Shown: in pieces, positions 34,003 to 45,010 of the stretch
How positions within the stretch are numbered: position 1 is the first letter of the stretch
Layout: each line of letters begins with the position of its first letter
Source of the DNA: Pseudevernia furfuracea
Lineage: Eukaryota > Ascomycota > Lecanoromycetes > Lecanorales > Parmeliaceae
Assembly (NCBI GenBank): GCA_022315425.1
Contig: JAIUPT010000033.1
Location: 496,001-560,000 of the forward strand
Direction of reading: 5' to 3'
DNA: 64,000 nucleotides
Program-made: the position numbers and the translations under genes
The notes under the pieces: generated by a model
The model's database searches: none
What the model saw: only the letters and a program-made list of their open reading frames with translations
Told to the model about the DNA's origin: nothing

Positions 34003-34475
34003 GTTTGCGATAGGGATGGGAGATCTTGGGGCTTCGATGTTTGACTTGGTGGCGTGATGAGGAGTATGTTCTCGAAAGGACTTGCTATTTGATACAAGAA
34101 GAGCATGGCTGGTGAAAAGGATCGAGCGAGCACTCGTTGGCACAAAGGCGTTGTGTCGAGCACAAGGAGGCGGTGCCAGCCAAACGAACGCCTTTTTGAA
34201 CCTCCTTCCAAAGAGGACCACTGATTGATCTTGACGTAGCTGCTGTTATCGCCAGACGCAAGCAAGAACAGTAAATAAAAGAGCACCATGCCGGCTTTGC
34301 AGTGGGCCGAACTTCATACCGAATGTAAAATATTGCAAGGCTTTTTGTAACTGCGTGATGGAGATGTATTTGGTCACAGATATTTAAAGACGCGGAGAGG
34401 TTTTCTCATTAGACACATGCTTCATTACCAGACTGGAGCCGGATCTGACTCCGCGAGCTTAAGCTATGAGAATTG

Positions 34476-34625
34476 TCAGACCATGTCAATCACAGCGGTC
34501 ACTCCCGCATCCACTGAGAACTCATCGTCTGCCCACGCGAACGTGTAAAAGAAGGTCCCCCACACGACGATCGTGAAAATGCAGATAGCGGATACGACCG
34601 AATCGATATCGCAAGGGAGGCCCAT
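34476..34625 (-). CDS. Micro-protein, one membrane helix, 49 residues
   Basis: ATG at 34625 in good context (ATAAGCATGGGC). It begins MGLPCDIDS, then has one hydrophobic segment (VVSAICIFTIVVWGTFFYTF), then an acidic tail (ADDEFSVDAG) ending in DMV. The N-terminal MG and C5 could be acylated, which is an inference. It lies on the same strand as the 47-residue neighbour, and the two share the upstream 10-mer ACGCCTTTGT. Confidence 0.35.
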   Translation of the reverse strand: MGLPCDIDSVVSAICIFTIVVWGTFFYTFAWADDEFSVDAGVTAVIDMV

Positions 34626-35207
34626 GCTTATGATAGCAGCTTGGCGATTGTTTTGTGCTGTGATTCTGTGTTGAGTTTGCTGGAGCGATGGACGAGTTCG
34701 GAGGTTGATGAGGGAGAGAAGACGATGGTGGAAATCCGAGGTAATTAATACTCGCTTGATGTTGAGCAGCGAACGCACAATGGATGCTGTAGCCTTTGTT
34801 GGTACAAATGCATCATACCGTGGACAAAGGCGTAGTGGGCGGACCTTGATCTGCCAATGTGAGTCGATAGAATGTCTTTGTCAAGACAGGCCAATTGGTT
34901 CCTTAGCTGGTTGCAACTTCACGGCCTCAAGCTATCTCAAGTTCGTCCTCCGCTTCTGTCTCTGTATCTTGCCGCCAATCGTCAGGACGATTGACCTACG
35001 GATAGATGAAAGGAAGGGTAGAAATTACAAATGGTCTGTAGATCGGTATCACCAGCACCAAATCGCTGGCAATGTCGACCGTGAGCGGAACCAGCGACGT
35101 GTGAAATGCAGGCCTTTCGTACCAATGCGCAGAATGCTGGCTTAGATTTTGGGGTTTCTCAATCGAAGCAGCCTCCTTCAGCACGTCCTTTTCGGAGTCT
35201 GCTGGTG

Positions 35208-35792
35208 CTAAGTCCTGGCTGCCAGCCAATTGGGATGGTGGTTGCTAGCCAAGTTATCGGACAGCAGGTCTTGGTGTTCTGATGTTGTAGGTATCGAGGC
35301 TGAATGATATTCTTGCTTCTTTTGCGCTACGGGTTCTTTTTCATCTGTGATCGATAAAGCCTGTGTCGACGGTTCTTTGGCTGTTTTCAGCAGTGATATC
35401 GGCGAGTCCTCAAGGAGGCGAGACTCTTCTTTGACAAGGTCTCTGGTAGCAACGTGGACTGGCTCAGGCCTCTCTGTTGAATTAAATGCATCGATGACTG
35501 CGCTGAGGATGCTATCGTCAATGTCTGGTCTAGTGAGCTTTGGCTTCTCAGACGCCCTCTTGATCCCGAGTCCATTGACGGAGTTATGCACTGCTATGTG
35601 CTTCCGTCGCAGCTGTCGAGCCTTCATCAGATTTTGCCTCTCAGATGTTAATCGGCTCAGGCATCTTCGGTGTCCGCCCGGCCTGTGTTAAAGTGACTCC
35701 AACCGTAGTGGCAGATGGCGTACCGCGAACTGGAAGGGCCTGAGATGTGGCAAGGAGGCCGAACACCACGAAGACAAGGACTATCACCACAT
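35208..35792 (-). pseudogene. Possible broken small secreted-protein gene
   Basis: On the minus strand, 35790-35641 encodes a typical signal-peptide core (VVIVLVFVVFGLLATSQALP) but has no ATG in frame. The nearest ATG (35792) is one frame off and meets TGA two codons later, as though two bases had been added within ATGTGGTG. The frame then ends at 35641. The next frame is open from about 35688 to 35208 (SERQNLMKARQLRRKHIAV to HHPNWLAART). The two pieces overlap and look like one protein read across a frameshift. The alternatives are an intron I have not resolved, or coincidence. Confidence 0.3.
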
Positions 35793-36243
35793 GAAGCTGA
35801 TGATTTGATGCCGCCTGATGGACACCAAAGCGCTGTGTCGTCGCCTATCAGCAGGGAATGGAGTAGTTGGAGATCGAATCGGACAGCGTTGATCCCGTAA
35901 AGCGTTGCTGGTAGAGAGCTATCGAAGGGTATGGAGCTGGTATTTTGCTGCGGTGAGACGGTTATAGACCTGTTATCTAGGTGCGTTTATTAGGAAGGGG
36001 AGTCGGCCAAAACTTAAGTGAACGGGGTTTAAGCACAGTGGCGTTATTGTTAGATATTATAGACATTCATCAGAATGGTCAAGGTGACTTGAGAGCTTGA
36101 AGAGTTAATGGTAAATGTGGCAAAAACCAGGGTTTGTATTCCTGAAGAGGTATTCCGTTGAGGTAAAATCCAGTGAAGTACAGCGTATTCTAGCATGCAG
36201 TGGGATAAAATCAGGAGAAGTGGCTTGCCTAATTCTTAGACCT
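35793..36243. other. Intergenic
   Basis: No gene recognised; presumed 3' flank of the SHMT gene. Confidence 0.4.
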
Positions 36244-38068
36244 TCATTTGATCCATGGCAGTGAGAAAGTGCCAACCCACTCTTCAACTTCCCTCCTCAG
36301 CTCAACGACCTCCCGCACTTCATTGCCATCACCAAGGAATTCCACGAAAGCTTTTACGCTTCCGGGATTCTTCCGTCCCTTCGCCTCAGACTCGTTCTTG
36401 GCCTTTTTGTCTAGGTGCTGCGTGATTGTCACAGCACGATCAACGATTTCAGCGACTCTCGTAAAATCGTCCGGCAACAGTCCTCGAGTGGTCATAGCAG
36501 GTGAGCCCATCCGCAGTCCGCCTGGTTTCATAGCTGACTTATCGCCTGGTACAGTATTCTTGTTGCTAGCAACGCCTACAAGCTCAAGCACACGTTCTAC
36601 GCGGGCTCCATCAACACCTTTGTTCTTAAGGTCGACGAGCACCAAGTGATTATCGGTACCTCCCGAGACGACGTTGTATCCCAGGCCGCCCTTCTCCGTG
36701 GAATTGCCCAAGCGCTCGGCCAAAGCCTTTGCGTTCAACAACACGGTTTTCTGATAGTCCTTAAACTCGCGGCTCTGTGCCTGATGTAGAGCAACTGCAA
36801 GAGCTGTGATGGTGTGATTATGAGGCCCGCCCTGATGACCTGGAAAGACGGAGGCGTTGATTGGACCTTCGAGGTCGTACATCTCTGGATGGCCTTTCTT
36901 ATCCTGCCTATGGACGCCTTTGCGGAAGAATATCATGGCCCCTCTGGGACCTCGCAGCGACTTGTGGGTAGTAGTGGTGACGACGTCTGAGTGTGGGAAT
37001 GGAGAAGGAATGACGCCTCCGGCTACAAGACCTGATATATGCGCCATGTCGCTGAGCAGATATGCTCCCACCTTTTCTGCAATCTCTTTCATTTGTGCAT
37101 ATTCGATGAGCCTGCTATACGCTGAAGTACCGGCGATGATGATTCTTGGGCGGTACAGCATTGCCAGCTCCTCAAGCTTCTGGTAGTCGATAAGACCTGT
37201 CGACTCATCGAGTCTATAAGGTAGGGTCTCGAAGTATTTCGAGATCGCGGAGATCTTCTTGGTGGGCGTCTGGTATCCGTGGGACAGATGTCCGCCGTGA
37301 GGGAGATCAAGACCCATGATTCGATCGTGGGAATTGAGAAGAGCAGAGTAGGCATAAAGATTTGCGGGTGATCCAGATAGGGCTATCAATCCATACGTTA
37401 GCAAGGCACGCAAGTCAAATCATTTCAAGAGCGCACGCTGCACATTGACCCCCCATTCTTCCTCGCTCAGGCCAAAGGTCTCCAAAGCTCTTTTTTGGCA
37501 AAGTCTCTCTGACTCGTCTATGTGCTCGTTGCCGCCATAGTATCGAGCCCCTGGATAGCCTTCCGAGTACTTGTCTGTTTATTGTTTCCCTTTCAGCTGT
37601 CACTTCTCCTATGCAGAACTTATATGGGCGTACTTTGCATGATACTGCCCAAGGCATCGAGGACTGCTTGTGACGTGAAGTTTTCGGAGGGTATGAGGTT
37701 GATGAAGTGTTTTTGCCGTCTCTTCTCCTACATCTCATGCATCAATGAAGATCTTTCTGGAACTTATTATGGAAAGCAGTCATCGTTTGGAGGATAGCGT
37801 ACCCTTTGAAGTATTCCATAAACAGCAGGATCTGCCTCTTCCAGATTGGCAGCCAACAGCTTAAACACCATCAGAATAATCATAAAAGCAATGCCCACCA
37901 ATGCAATACCTTGTGCTGACTTTCCGAACTCATTGAGGCCATTGCTCGCCTCGACAGCCATTGCCACTGCTGAGAGCCCTGGGACTTAACAGATGGAGAC
38001 CTCCGAGCAACAGTATGCAGTGTACGAGACCAACATCTAGTACATACAGACATGTTCATGTTCAACAT
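36244..38068 (-). CDS. Serine hydroxymethyltransferase, mitochondrial type, 4 introns
   Basis: Exons 38068-37910, 37859-37803, 37727-37634, 37574-37437 and 37382-36244 give 528 residues with matching phases. The enzyme interconverts serine plus tetrahydrofolate with glycine plus methylene-tetrahydrofolate, using PLP. The markers are EEADPAVYGIL, HFINLIPSENFTS, NKYSEGYPGARYYGGNEHID, LSGSPANLYAYSALL, GLDLPHGGHLSHGY, SDMAHISGLVAGG and the PLP-lysine box VVTTTTHKSLRGPRG. SNKNTVPGDKSA and GGLRMGSPAMTTRG follow. Exon 1 is an Arg/Ser-rich, acid-free mitochondrial presequence (MSVCTRCWSRTLHTVARRSP). Without the first splice, an internal ATG at 37961 reads in frame into exon 2 through a hydrophobic stretch. 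I treat that stretch as intron sequence. Confidence 0.93.
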
Positions 38069-39844
38069 TGATGGTATAGCTGATGCGTCAAAGCATCAAG
38101 CTTCTCCTCACGGTCAACCTGAAGTATACATGAAGTATATGAGCGGGGAATGGGGATGTGGGCTTCTTTCTTAGCCCCGGGATTTCGCGGGAGGTCTAAG
38201 ACGCTTTTGTCATCGTCCCTGTCTTAAAATCCTGCGCCCACAATGATCTTGTCCAACAAACAACTACAATCCAAGATGATGAGATGACTTCTGCGGCAGC
38301 AGCAGCACTCACTTGGACAGTGCAAGCTGTCTGATGTGGGCTATGCTGATATGTCCCGGGTCCACTTCACCACCTTCCAAGGGACAATATGAGACTTTCT
38401 GATTGGACGTGTTGTTGTTATAGCTGGAGAACTACCTTACAGGCTCCCTTCATCTCCTTCACCCTATATATAATCCTATTGCAAACCCAGTCACAATTCT
38501 GCCATACAGCTATATACCATCAGCCCTGTCAAGACGATCATACTGTCCTCTTCCTCTCCCACGGTGGCATCAAGTCGAAATAACCCCTATCCAGCTCTTT
38601 GTTCTGTTCTGACCTATGGTACCTCGCGTTAAAAGGTTGCCCAGGCTTGCGACTTGAATGGCCCGAATCCTGTCACGAAATTTCATAATGCAATACGCTG
38701 TCTCCAGTGGAAACAGGATACCTCGGACAAAGACGAAGTCTGGTCCAGCCACGTATCGATGCTAGCTCTGGAAGAATGTCTTGCACGTCAAGTCTCTCAG
38801 ATTGTCTAACATTGTGTCTGCAATATTATATATTGTGCTTATCGTCTTTGTCGTCTGCAATTCATGTCTGTTTTCGAGTGACAAAAGAGAAGAATGATGA
38901 AAGGTGTCCTTATATACGACTGCTATCCAACGGAAGCCAGATTTTCTCCTTGCTCTGCCTCATATGAACCTGTTACCCCGTGGTCATGGTTGAGCGGTAT
39001 CGAGGTGGAATCGTCTGCCATTCATGTCTCTTTTCGAGTGACAAAAGAGAAGAAGAATGATGAAAAGTGTCCTTATATACGACTGCTATCCAACGGAAGC
39101 CAGATTTTCTCTTTACTCTGTCTCATATGAACCTCCTACCCCGTGGTAATGTTTAAGCGGTAATGAGGTGGAAATAGGATGCGAGAATAATGTCAAAGGT
39201 AATCTCATGTTCTCCCCTAGTCTTGGCTATGTCAAAGCTTTTAATGCTCACAAGTCAAGTCACGTCGGCGAGCCTCAGCTTGGAGAAAGTTGTGCTTTCA
39301 CCATTCTAGGTGTGGCATGCCAAGCTCAGGCTATGGAGACTGGAGAGATAATTTAAGCCTCCTCGGCCCCGCTAACGGCGCCCGCTTGTGCGACTTCCCG
39401 TTCCTGCTAAAAACATCTACTTTATCTACTTTACTTTACCTTACCTTACCCTTGACATTTCATAATCCAACATCCAGCAATTCCAATCCGCTGTCAAGCA
39501 CCATCCTCATCCAGTCCATCCGAAGCGCCCTCATTCTCAAGCTGTCACTTTGTGCTTGTGAGCCAAACGCGGTCGCACTCTACGATAGTAACTCAAGGTG
39601 AACGACCATGACCGTCGTGTTGACCAATGACAACACTCTCAGCTCATCCCACAAAAGCTCACTGAAGACGCAGATGGCCACCAGTAGAATTCCCATCCAC
39701 ATTGCTCACGCTCACCAACCCATCATGAATCATCGCTCTCAGTTAAACGAGAGGAAGCAAGCCTCACAGGTAGATCACTTCGACCTTCGGGTCAGACGCC
39801 AAATTTTTTAATTCGTCCCACAGGCACCTGTCGTCGTCACTGCA
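38069..39844. other. Intergenic with a tandem duplication
   Basis: No supported gene. The interval contains the 160-bp tandem repeat listed separately and, near 39420-39450, a short TTTACCTTACC-type repeat that is probably in the promoter or leader of the F-box-like gene that follows. Confidence 0.5.
38851..39173. repeat. 160-bp tandem duplication, two copies
   Basis: Copy 1 starts at 38851 (TCGTCTGCAATTCATGTCTG) and copy 2 at 39011 (TCGTCTGCCATTCATGTCTC). They are about 95% identical. Copy 2 carries a three-base insertion in AGAAGAAG and a few substitutions. Each copy contains a TATATA box-like sequence and an ATG reading MMK or similar, so each could be a duplicated promoter or leader segment. 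It lies between divergently placed genes. Confidence 0.85.
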
Positions 39845-41401
39845 ATGCCCCGTCCGCGTGGCGATAGACCCTTGCGCTCAGTAAAGCAAGTCCGACTGGC
39901 ACCCGGATATGTCGACTCAAGCACCTTGCTCTTCGACAGTGACGATGAAGGCACTGATGACGCCAAGAGTGAAGGTGAGCATGATAGCAAGGGCGAAGGC
40001 AAGAGTGAGGACGATGATGAAGATCGCCACATCGCCAAGAAGCCTCGTCTCGGAGGAAAACTCAAATCTCGGGCTAAGAAGGAGGTCTTACCACCGCCAC
40101 CAGACTCCTCGTGCCTGGCTTACTACCCAAAGACCTATGCAGCCGTTCAGAGATGGAACAAGTTGCTTGACTTACCACCTCCTAACCCGATGAGTGACGT
40201 GCCCGCCAAGAAGTTGACTAATCGTGAGGTTGACGCGCCTGAGCCACACGTTGCGAAAGCTTTGGCAAACCAAGGAGCCAGCAACAAGAATGCGTATTAT
40301 GATGAGACAAAGGCTGGGTTTGAGAAACTTCCAGGGGAGATTCGCAGTAGGTGCTTTTCTCTCTTCTTCCCTATTACGTATCACTACAAGTACTGCCGCA
40401 TGCAGCGCGTTGGCATCTACAAGGGTCGAGCTTTTCATCATAGCGCTCTCTTGACTCCCAAAGCTGCTTCATGGCCCAAGTTCTTGTCTGGACAACGAAA
40501 GACTAACCCTGGCTATCAATCTAGATAAGATCTACGCCCTTGTGTTCATAAAAAAGTCGCCCATCGACTTCATGCACCGCAGCGGCTTTGCCCACTCAGC
40601 TGGTTTCCTTCGAGTCAACAAAGTCGTCTACAACGAAGCTCGCGTGTTCATCTATCGCGAAAATCGCTTTCTCTTTGGTTACAATTTTTCCAAATCCGGG
40701 AATTATTGGGACTTTGCATGGAAAGAGCTCGGTTGGAGCCATGTTCGTCGCTTCTTGACGGATATCGGACCTAAGAATGTCGGTCTCCTTCAAGACGTCG
40801 GTATAGGCTTCTATGACGCCAGTCCGTCAGGGAACCCAGGTATGTTACGTCTCAGTAGAGTGAGACCTTCCTATTGGGTCGAAGCAAGAGCGTCACTTTC
40901 GCCAGTCATTTTTCTTGAAGCTGTTTCACGACTCAACTTTGTGGTAGTGGCATGCTGATTTCAGGATACTAGACACAACTATGAATCAGCGTCGCTTCAC
41001 GTACAACAAGGACCTCTTATGGATCCTAGATCATCTGAGCCAACACGGCAAGATTCTGAAGCTCAGGTTGGGTTTCGGCGGGCGTCGCAACGTCAGGATG
41101 TGCACTAGGGATGGTGACTTTCTCAACGCTTTGAAGGGCATTAAGACAGACAAGCTCAGTATTGGAGATCCTCAGACCACAGATAACAGTGTCATCGACG
41201 TACGTTTCTCGCAGTCCATGTTGTCTCTGTCAATCCAGAGGATTCTTAGGTTGGGAAGTCTTGTACAGTCAATGCTAACTCCGAACTTTTTCACAGAGAT
41301 GGGCACACAACAAACTCGATCATGTAGTCGAGGATTTGCTCAAAGCTGTGATGGTCCGTCCTCTGCCGCTAAAGGACCTTGATCCGCGCTTGGAATTCTA
41401 A
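39845..41401 (+). CDS. Fungal F-box-like/2EXR-type protein, 3 introns
   Basis: Exons 39845-40346, 40525-40839, 40973-41199 and 41297-41401 give 382 residues. The N-terminal 90 residues are acidic and basic low complexity (DSDDEGTDDAKSEGEHDS, KKPRLGGKLKSRAKK, a probable nuclear signal). The first splice joins EKLPGEIR to NKIYALVF, the F-box-like start LPxEIRNKIY that heads many Dothideomycete proteins. Next come FLRVNKVVYNEARVFIYREN and VRRFLTDIGPKNVGLLQDV, the standard later blocks of this family. The last exon ends DLDPRLEF. Intron 1 (178 nt) is longer than usual and partly open. The role is unknown; members are thought to be SCF-type adaptors or metabolism-neutral paralogs. Confidence 0.8.
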
Positions 41402-42361
41402 GTCAAGCGAAGAGGTCGCTACAGCTTTGAAGGTAATCCTGCAGCCTTGATCCATGACCAGCATCCTCTAACCCGCTGCAGTAAGCCACGAAAGCCTTCT
41501 CGGTCCTCGGATCCAATCATCAATTACATCCTTTACGTCTCTGTACAATGTGTGGACCAAGGAAGCATGCACCAAATATTACACCCCTTCTACCTCTGCA
41601 CGAATACTCCAGCCTGTTCAATTCATGGCCCTTTGCTCTAAGCTTATGCTTCTACCAAAAGAAGCAAATATTTACGATGACATCAATTTTACTTCTGGAC
41701 CGGGTCCTTTACGGAATTTAATACGGGCTACTCTTTATGTTTCGAGAAGCATCTCACACTGTCTGCATCCACGGGAGCAGCGATCGAGGCTAGCAGATCA
41801 CTATCCATGTTTACGGAGTGGACCCGTTCATGGCACAGGAAATTCCTCTTCTCCAATCCCTTGTTGGAGAGGAACGCACAGTGTAAAACAGCTCGGCCTC
41901 TAATTTCGCTCCGTGTGCATGCATGCAAGAGCAGGCAGCCGTTTCCGACAGCAATTTTTTTCAGACTTTTCGATGGAACATGTTACCTGTACAATAGCTT
42001 GCTTTTACTACCGGACAGACACATAGAATGCTACCAGTCACTCAATGTTCCTTGTGCCCCATAGATAGCCGATGTGAGCTGGCCAGCACGGCCAGCACAG
42101 CCCCCACCTTGCCCTTACTTCCTCGCCCTACCACCCCCGAGCCAATCTTTGTTGCCCACGGAGTCATCTACAGGTCACATTTTGACTACACAATACCAAG
42201 CATGACCAAGCATCCATCAAAGTAAATATCCCATATACTGCGCACTACCTCAACTAAAGTCTAATTCTCAAACAACATGTTGCTTCGAGCAAAAGAATCG
42301 AAGGTACATTTTTTGTGAATTTTCGCATGTGTAAAAAGGGAGTATGATCAAAGAAAAACAG

Positions 42362-42396
<35 letters not shown>

Positions 42397-42573
42397 CATG
42401 TATGCCATGGTCGTGGAAATTGCTCATGATGTCTGTCTGTGTACCCATATCCATCATTCGTAAACTTTTCTCAGTCATCAATGCTACCTCTATGTGCATA
42501 TCCACAGACATTCTCCACCATGTCACCGTTGCGAAGTCAAGCCTAAGGATCAGCGAGGGCTGCAGGGTAGGTC
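41402..42573. other. Intergenic with a TG microsatellite
   Basis: No gene seen. A pure (TG)n run of about 31 bases lies at 42363-42393, close to the 3' end of the next minus-strand gene. Confidence 0.6.
42363..42393. repeat. (TG)n microsatellite
   Basis: Uninterrupted alternating TG for about 15 repeats. It is capable of Z-DNA and likely polymorphic. Confidence 0.95.
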
Positions 42574-43558
42574 TCAAGCCTGGTAGCCATAGCTGCCGCC
42601 TCGGGGAGCCTGTGTCAGTTTCATTAGTATACCGCTCATTTGATTCGGCTCATGGAGGTACGACGAGCGACGTACATTACGCTTGGGCTTCTTGTGGTGA
42701 TAGAAGTACTCCGAAGGGATTCCCTTGGGAGCGGTGTATGTGAACTTGCCACTAGTACCGAAAGACGATGGCGCTGATGCGAGGCCTGTTGATCCAGCAG
42801 TACCACTGGCTGATGTTGTCTTCGCAGATGGATCTCCGGTGGATGCAATGGTTTTCTTTGCTGACGGGTCTCCGGTGGATGCGATAGTTGTGGTGTTACC
42901 CCAGACCTTGGTAGAGACAGCAGTGCCAATGGTGCCAGATGGGTAGGAAGTAGGACGCGGCCAAGATGGGTGAGGGTATGGCCCATGAGCAGGATGGTCG
43001 GTTGGGTACCCCCAGACGCTAGAGTTGGATGTCTTGTATGGAGAGCCGCTAACTGTACCATAGGAGGTGGCATTGGCAGATGGAGTAGGACTACCACTGA
43101 TGGTAGTGGTTAGGGGGTCAGCACTGGTGCTTGAGATTCCAGTCGAGAATGGCGCGGTGCCTGAAGGGAAGTAGGAGGTCGAGGAAGAGTTTCCGTAAGG
43201 AGCGGATGTTGATGGGACGCTGGTACCGGGATCGGTGCCACTCACACCAGTGGAGGGAGCTGGCGGACTGGTCCCAGTACCTGCACTTTTCAGACCGGGG
43301 AACGAAACGCCGCCATACCCATAGCCGTAACCTGTGAATATGTTAGCCCCAAGTCTCATCCAAGACAACGATGCGACAGTATGGGCAGAGTGTTTGGCTG
43401 CGATGGATGAGTCCTGCTCAAAGCAGAACACCTTACTGGAAACCCTGGTTCTTCTAATGTGAAGGGTAAGACAAAGAGTTACTATTCCACTCACCTTGTG
43501 GCTCTCCAAGTGCCAAGCTAAGGAGACCTCCCAGCCATACTAGCCTTGTGAGTTGCAT
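42574..43558 (-). CDS. Secreted Ser/Thr/Pro-rich protein, 2 introns
   Basis: Exons 43558-43495, 43331-42676 and 42609-42574 give 251 residues. Exon 1 is a clean signal peptide (MQLTRLVWLGGLLSLALG). The mature part begins GYGYGYGG and is then almost wholly Ser/Thr/Pro/Gly with several NxS/T sites. It contains a duplicated block, ASTGDPSAKKT and ASTGDPSAKTT. It then becomes basic and aromatic (SEYFYHHKKPKRN) and ends GGSYGYQA. No GPI signal is seen. A cell-wall or secreted mucin-like protein is the likely class; I know no specific family. Intron 2 (66 nt) keeps the frame and has no stop, so an unspliced transcript would add 22 residues. Confidence 0.75.
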
Positions 43559-44480
43559 CTTAGACGATAGTATTCCTGCTTTGTTAGTAACGACAGTAAT
43601 GGAACGTGAGCCAACAGAAAAGTTCAAGCAAGATTTGGGGAATTGCGAGCGACCTGAAGCTTCTCTTATACAAGCTACAATGGAAAATCCAGAGCTACTG
43701 TCGGCCGAACAGGGTCTAAAAGATTCTCACGAAAGTCTCTCTTCCTTCGTGCCTTAGAGCAAGGATCAGCGGAGAATTCGGTCTGCTGAGGTTCCAGATG
43801 CATCTCAACCCTGGCGAGGAAGTTTCGTCGCATGGGGGTGGGATCTCCAAATGCGTACAAACCGGGTAGTGGACATCGGTGAGCTGCATCAGTCGGCGCT
43901 GATTGGCGTAGAGAGATCCCACATGTGCCCACCGAGGGAATCCTCTGGGAAGACGGCAAAATATCAATGTTTGATGGATCATAGATGTGGGCCCAACGTG
44001 CATGACGTGCAGCAGCTGGTGCATTAGCCTTGCATATCATGGCGGAATTTCCAAATTACGGTGCATACCCGTTTTCACCTCAAACTTGAAGAGCGACCTT
44101 GTTTGGGAGAAGGGAGACGAGATAGCGAGGCTAATGAGATTGTGCATATCTGAAATATCACACGGCTCAGGTACCGAAGAGTGGGGGTTTGGGGCACCAT
44201 CGGGGAAGTGATGACATACTCTACTGGCTACAAACAGCTCCCTGCCTCCATAGTGTAACCGAATGAAACAGAGAGCGATCGAGACGGTATCGGGTACTCT
44301 ACTTCCTATCCCTCTCGCAACCTTGAGAGCTCGGCTAGACTTGAAATGCGGCAGGGTGCGTGTAGTGTAGAGTGGTAACAAGTGTTAAGAAGAGTAGGCG
44401 CAATGGATAGAGAGAGAGAGAGGTGCTGTATCCGCAGCAATCACGGCGACCGAACTTTAAATTCTAAGCGTTAAGGTACC
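43559..44480. other. Intergenic
   Basis: Several short overlapping frames on both strands, none with recognisable protein character. Confidence 0.4.
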
Positions 44481-44831
44481 TTAGGGACTTATGCCTGCTT
44501 CCAGTAGGTACATCAGTAGGTCTAGTGCTTGCAGGCCGATGACTAGTTTTTGTAACAATTCCGCCTCCTTGGGTGACTCTGAATTGTAATTCATGAGCGT
44601 AGGGCCGTAGACAGCGAATTCGAAAATCGCACAACCATTCTCGACAGTACCGTCCGTTGGGTTGGATATGGTCGGCAGTAGGAGGCCGAGCCCATCGGAT
44701 GTGCGCTGCATTGGGTTGTGGGTGCGAGGGGAATTCAGGCTGTATGGATTCCTGTAATTTTGAAAGTCGAAATTCGGCTGCCGACATGATGTTCTGTGGC
44801 TGCTTTTGCGAGTATGCTGCTTCTTACTCAT
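44481..44831 (-). CDS. Hypothetical protein, 116 residues, doubtful
   Basis: An ATG at 44831 opens MSKKQHTRKSSHRTSCRQPN and runs 116 codons, ending with a Leu-rich helix (EAELLQKLVIGLQALDLLMYL). A second minus-strand frame is open over the same DNA, so coding is uncertain. No homology is recognised. Confidence 0.25.
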   Translation of the reverse strand: MSKKQHTRKSSHRTSCRQPNFDFQNYRNPYSLNSPRTHNPMQRTSDGLGLLLPTISNPTDGTVENGCAIFEFAVYGPTLMNYNSESPKEAELLQKLVIGLQALDLLMYLLEAGISP

Positions 44832-44957
44832 AGTGGTAGCGCCTTCCTTTTAAATGCTGGCTAGATGGAGATATTCGGTGGTGATGATGATGATCATGCT
44901 TACTCTACTTTAATCACGCCATTGCCGGGGAAGACGCGGGTTCCTAGAAACAGCTTC

Positions 44958-45010
44958 GATTATGATTATGATTATGATTATGATTATGGATATGATTATG
45001 GATATGATTG
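44958..45010. repeat. ATTATG hexanucleotide microsatellite
   Basis: Tandem GATTAT/GGATAT units, about nine copies. One plus-strand frame reads alternating Asp-Tyr, but I do not think it is coding. Confidence 0.9.

Noticed and set aside
37767..37967. 66-codon frame looking like a small membrane protein
   Set aside because: Most of its hydrophobic helix is the first intron of the SHMT gene; the frame joins SHMT exon 2. Splicing to the upstream presequence exon is in phase and fits the family.
39845..40528. 227-codon continuous frame as the whole gene
   Set aside because: It reads through a 178-nt intron. Splicing 40346 to 40525 restores the EIRNKIY motif and links to three further exons.
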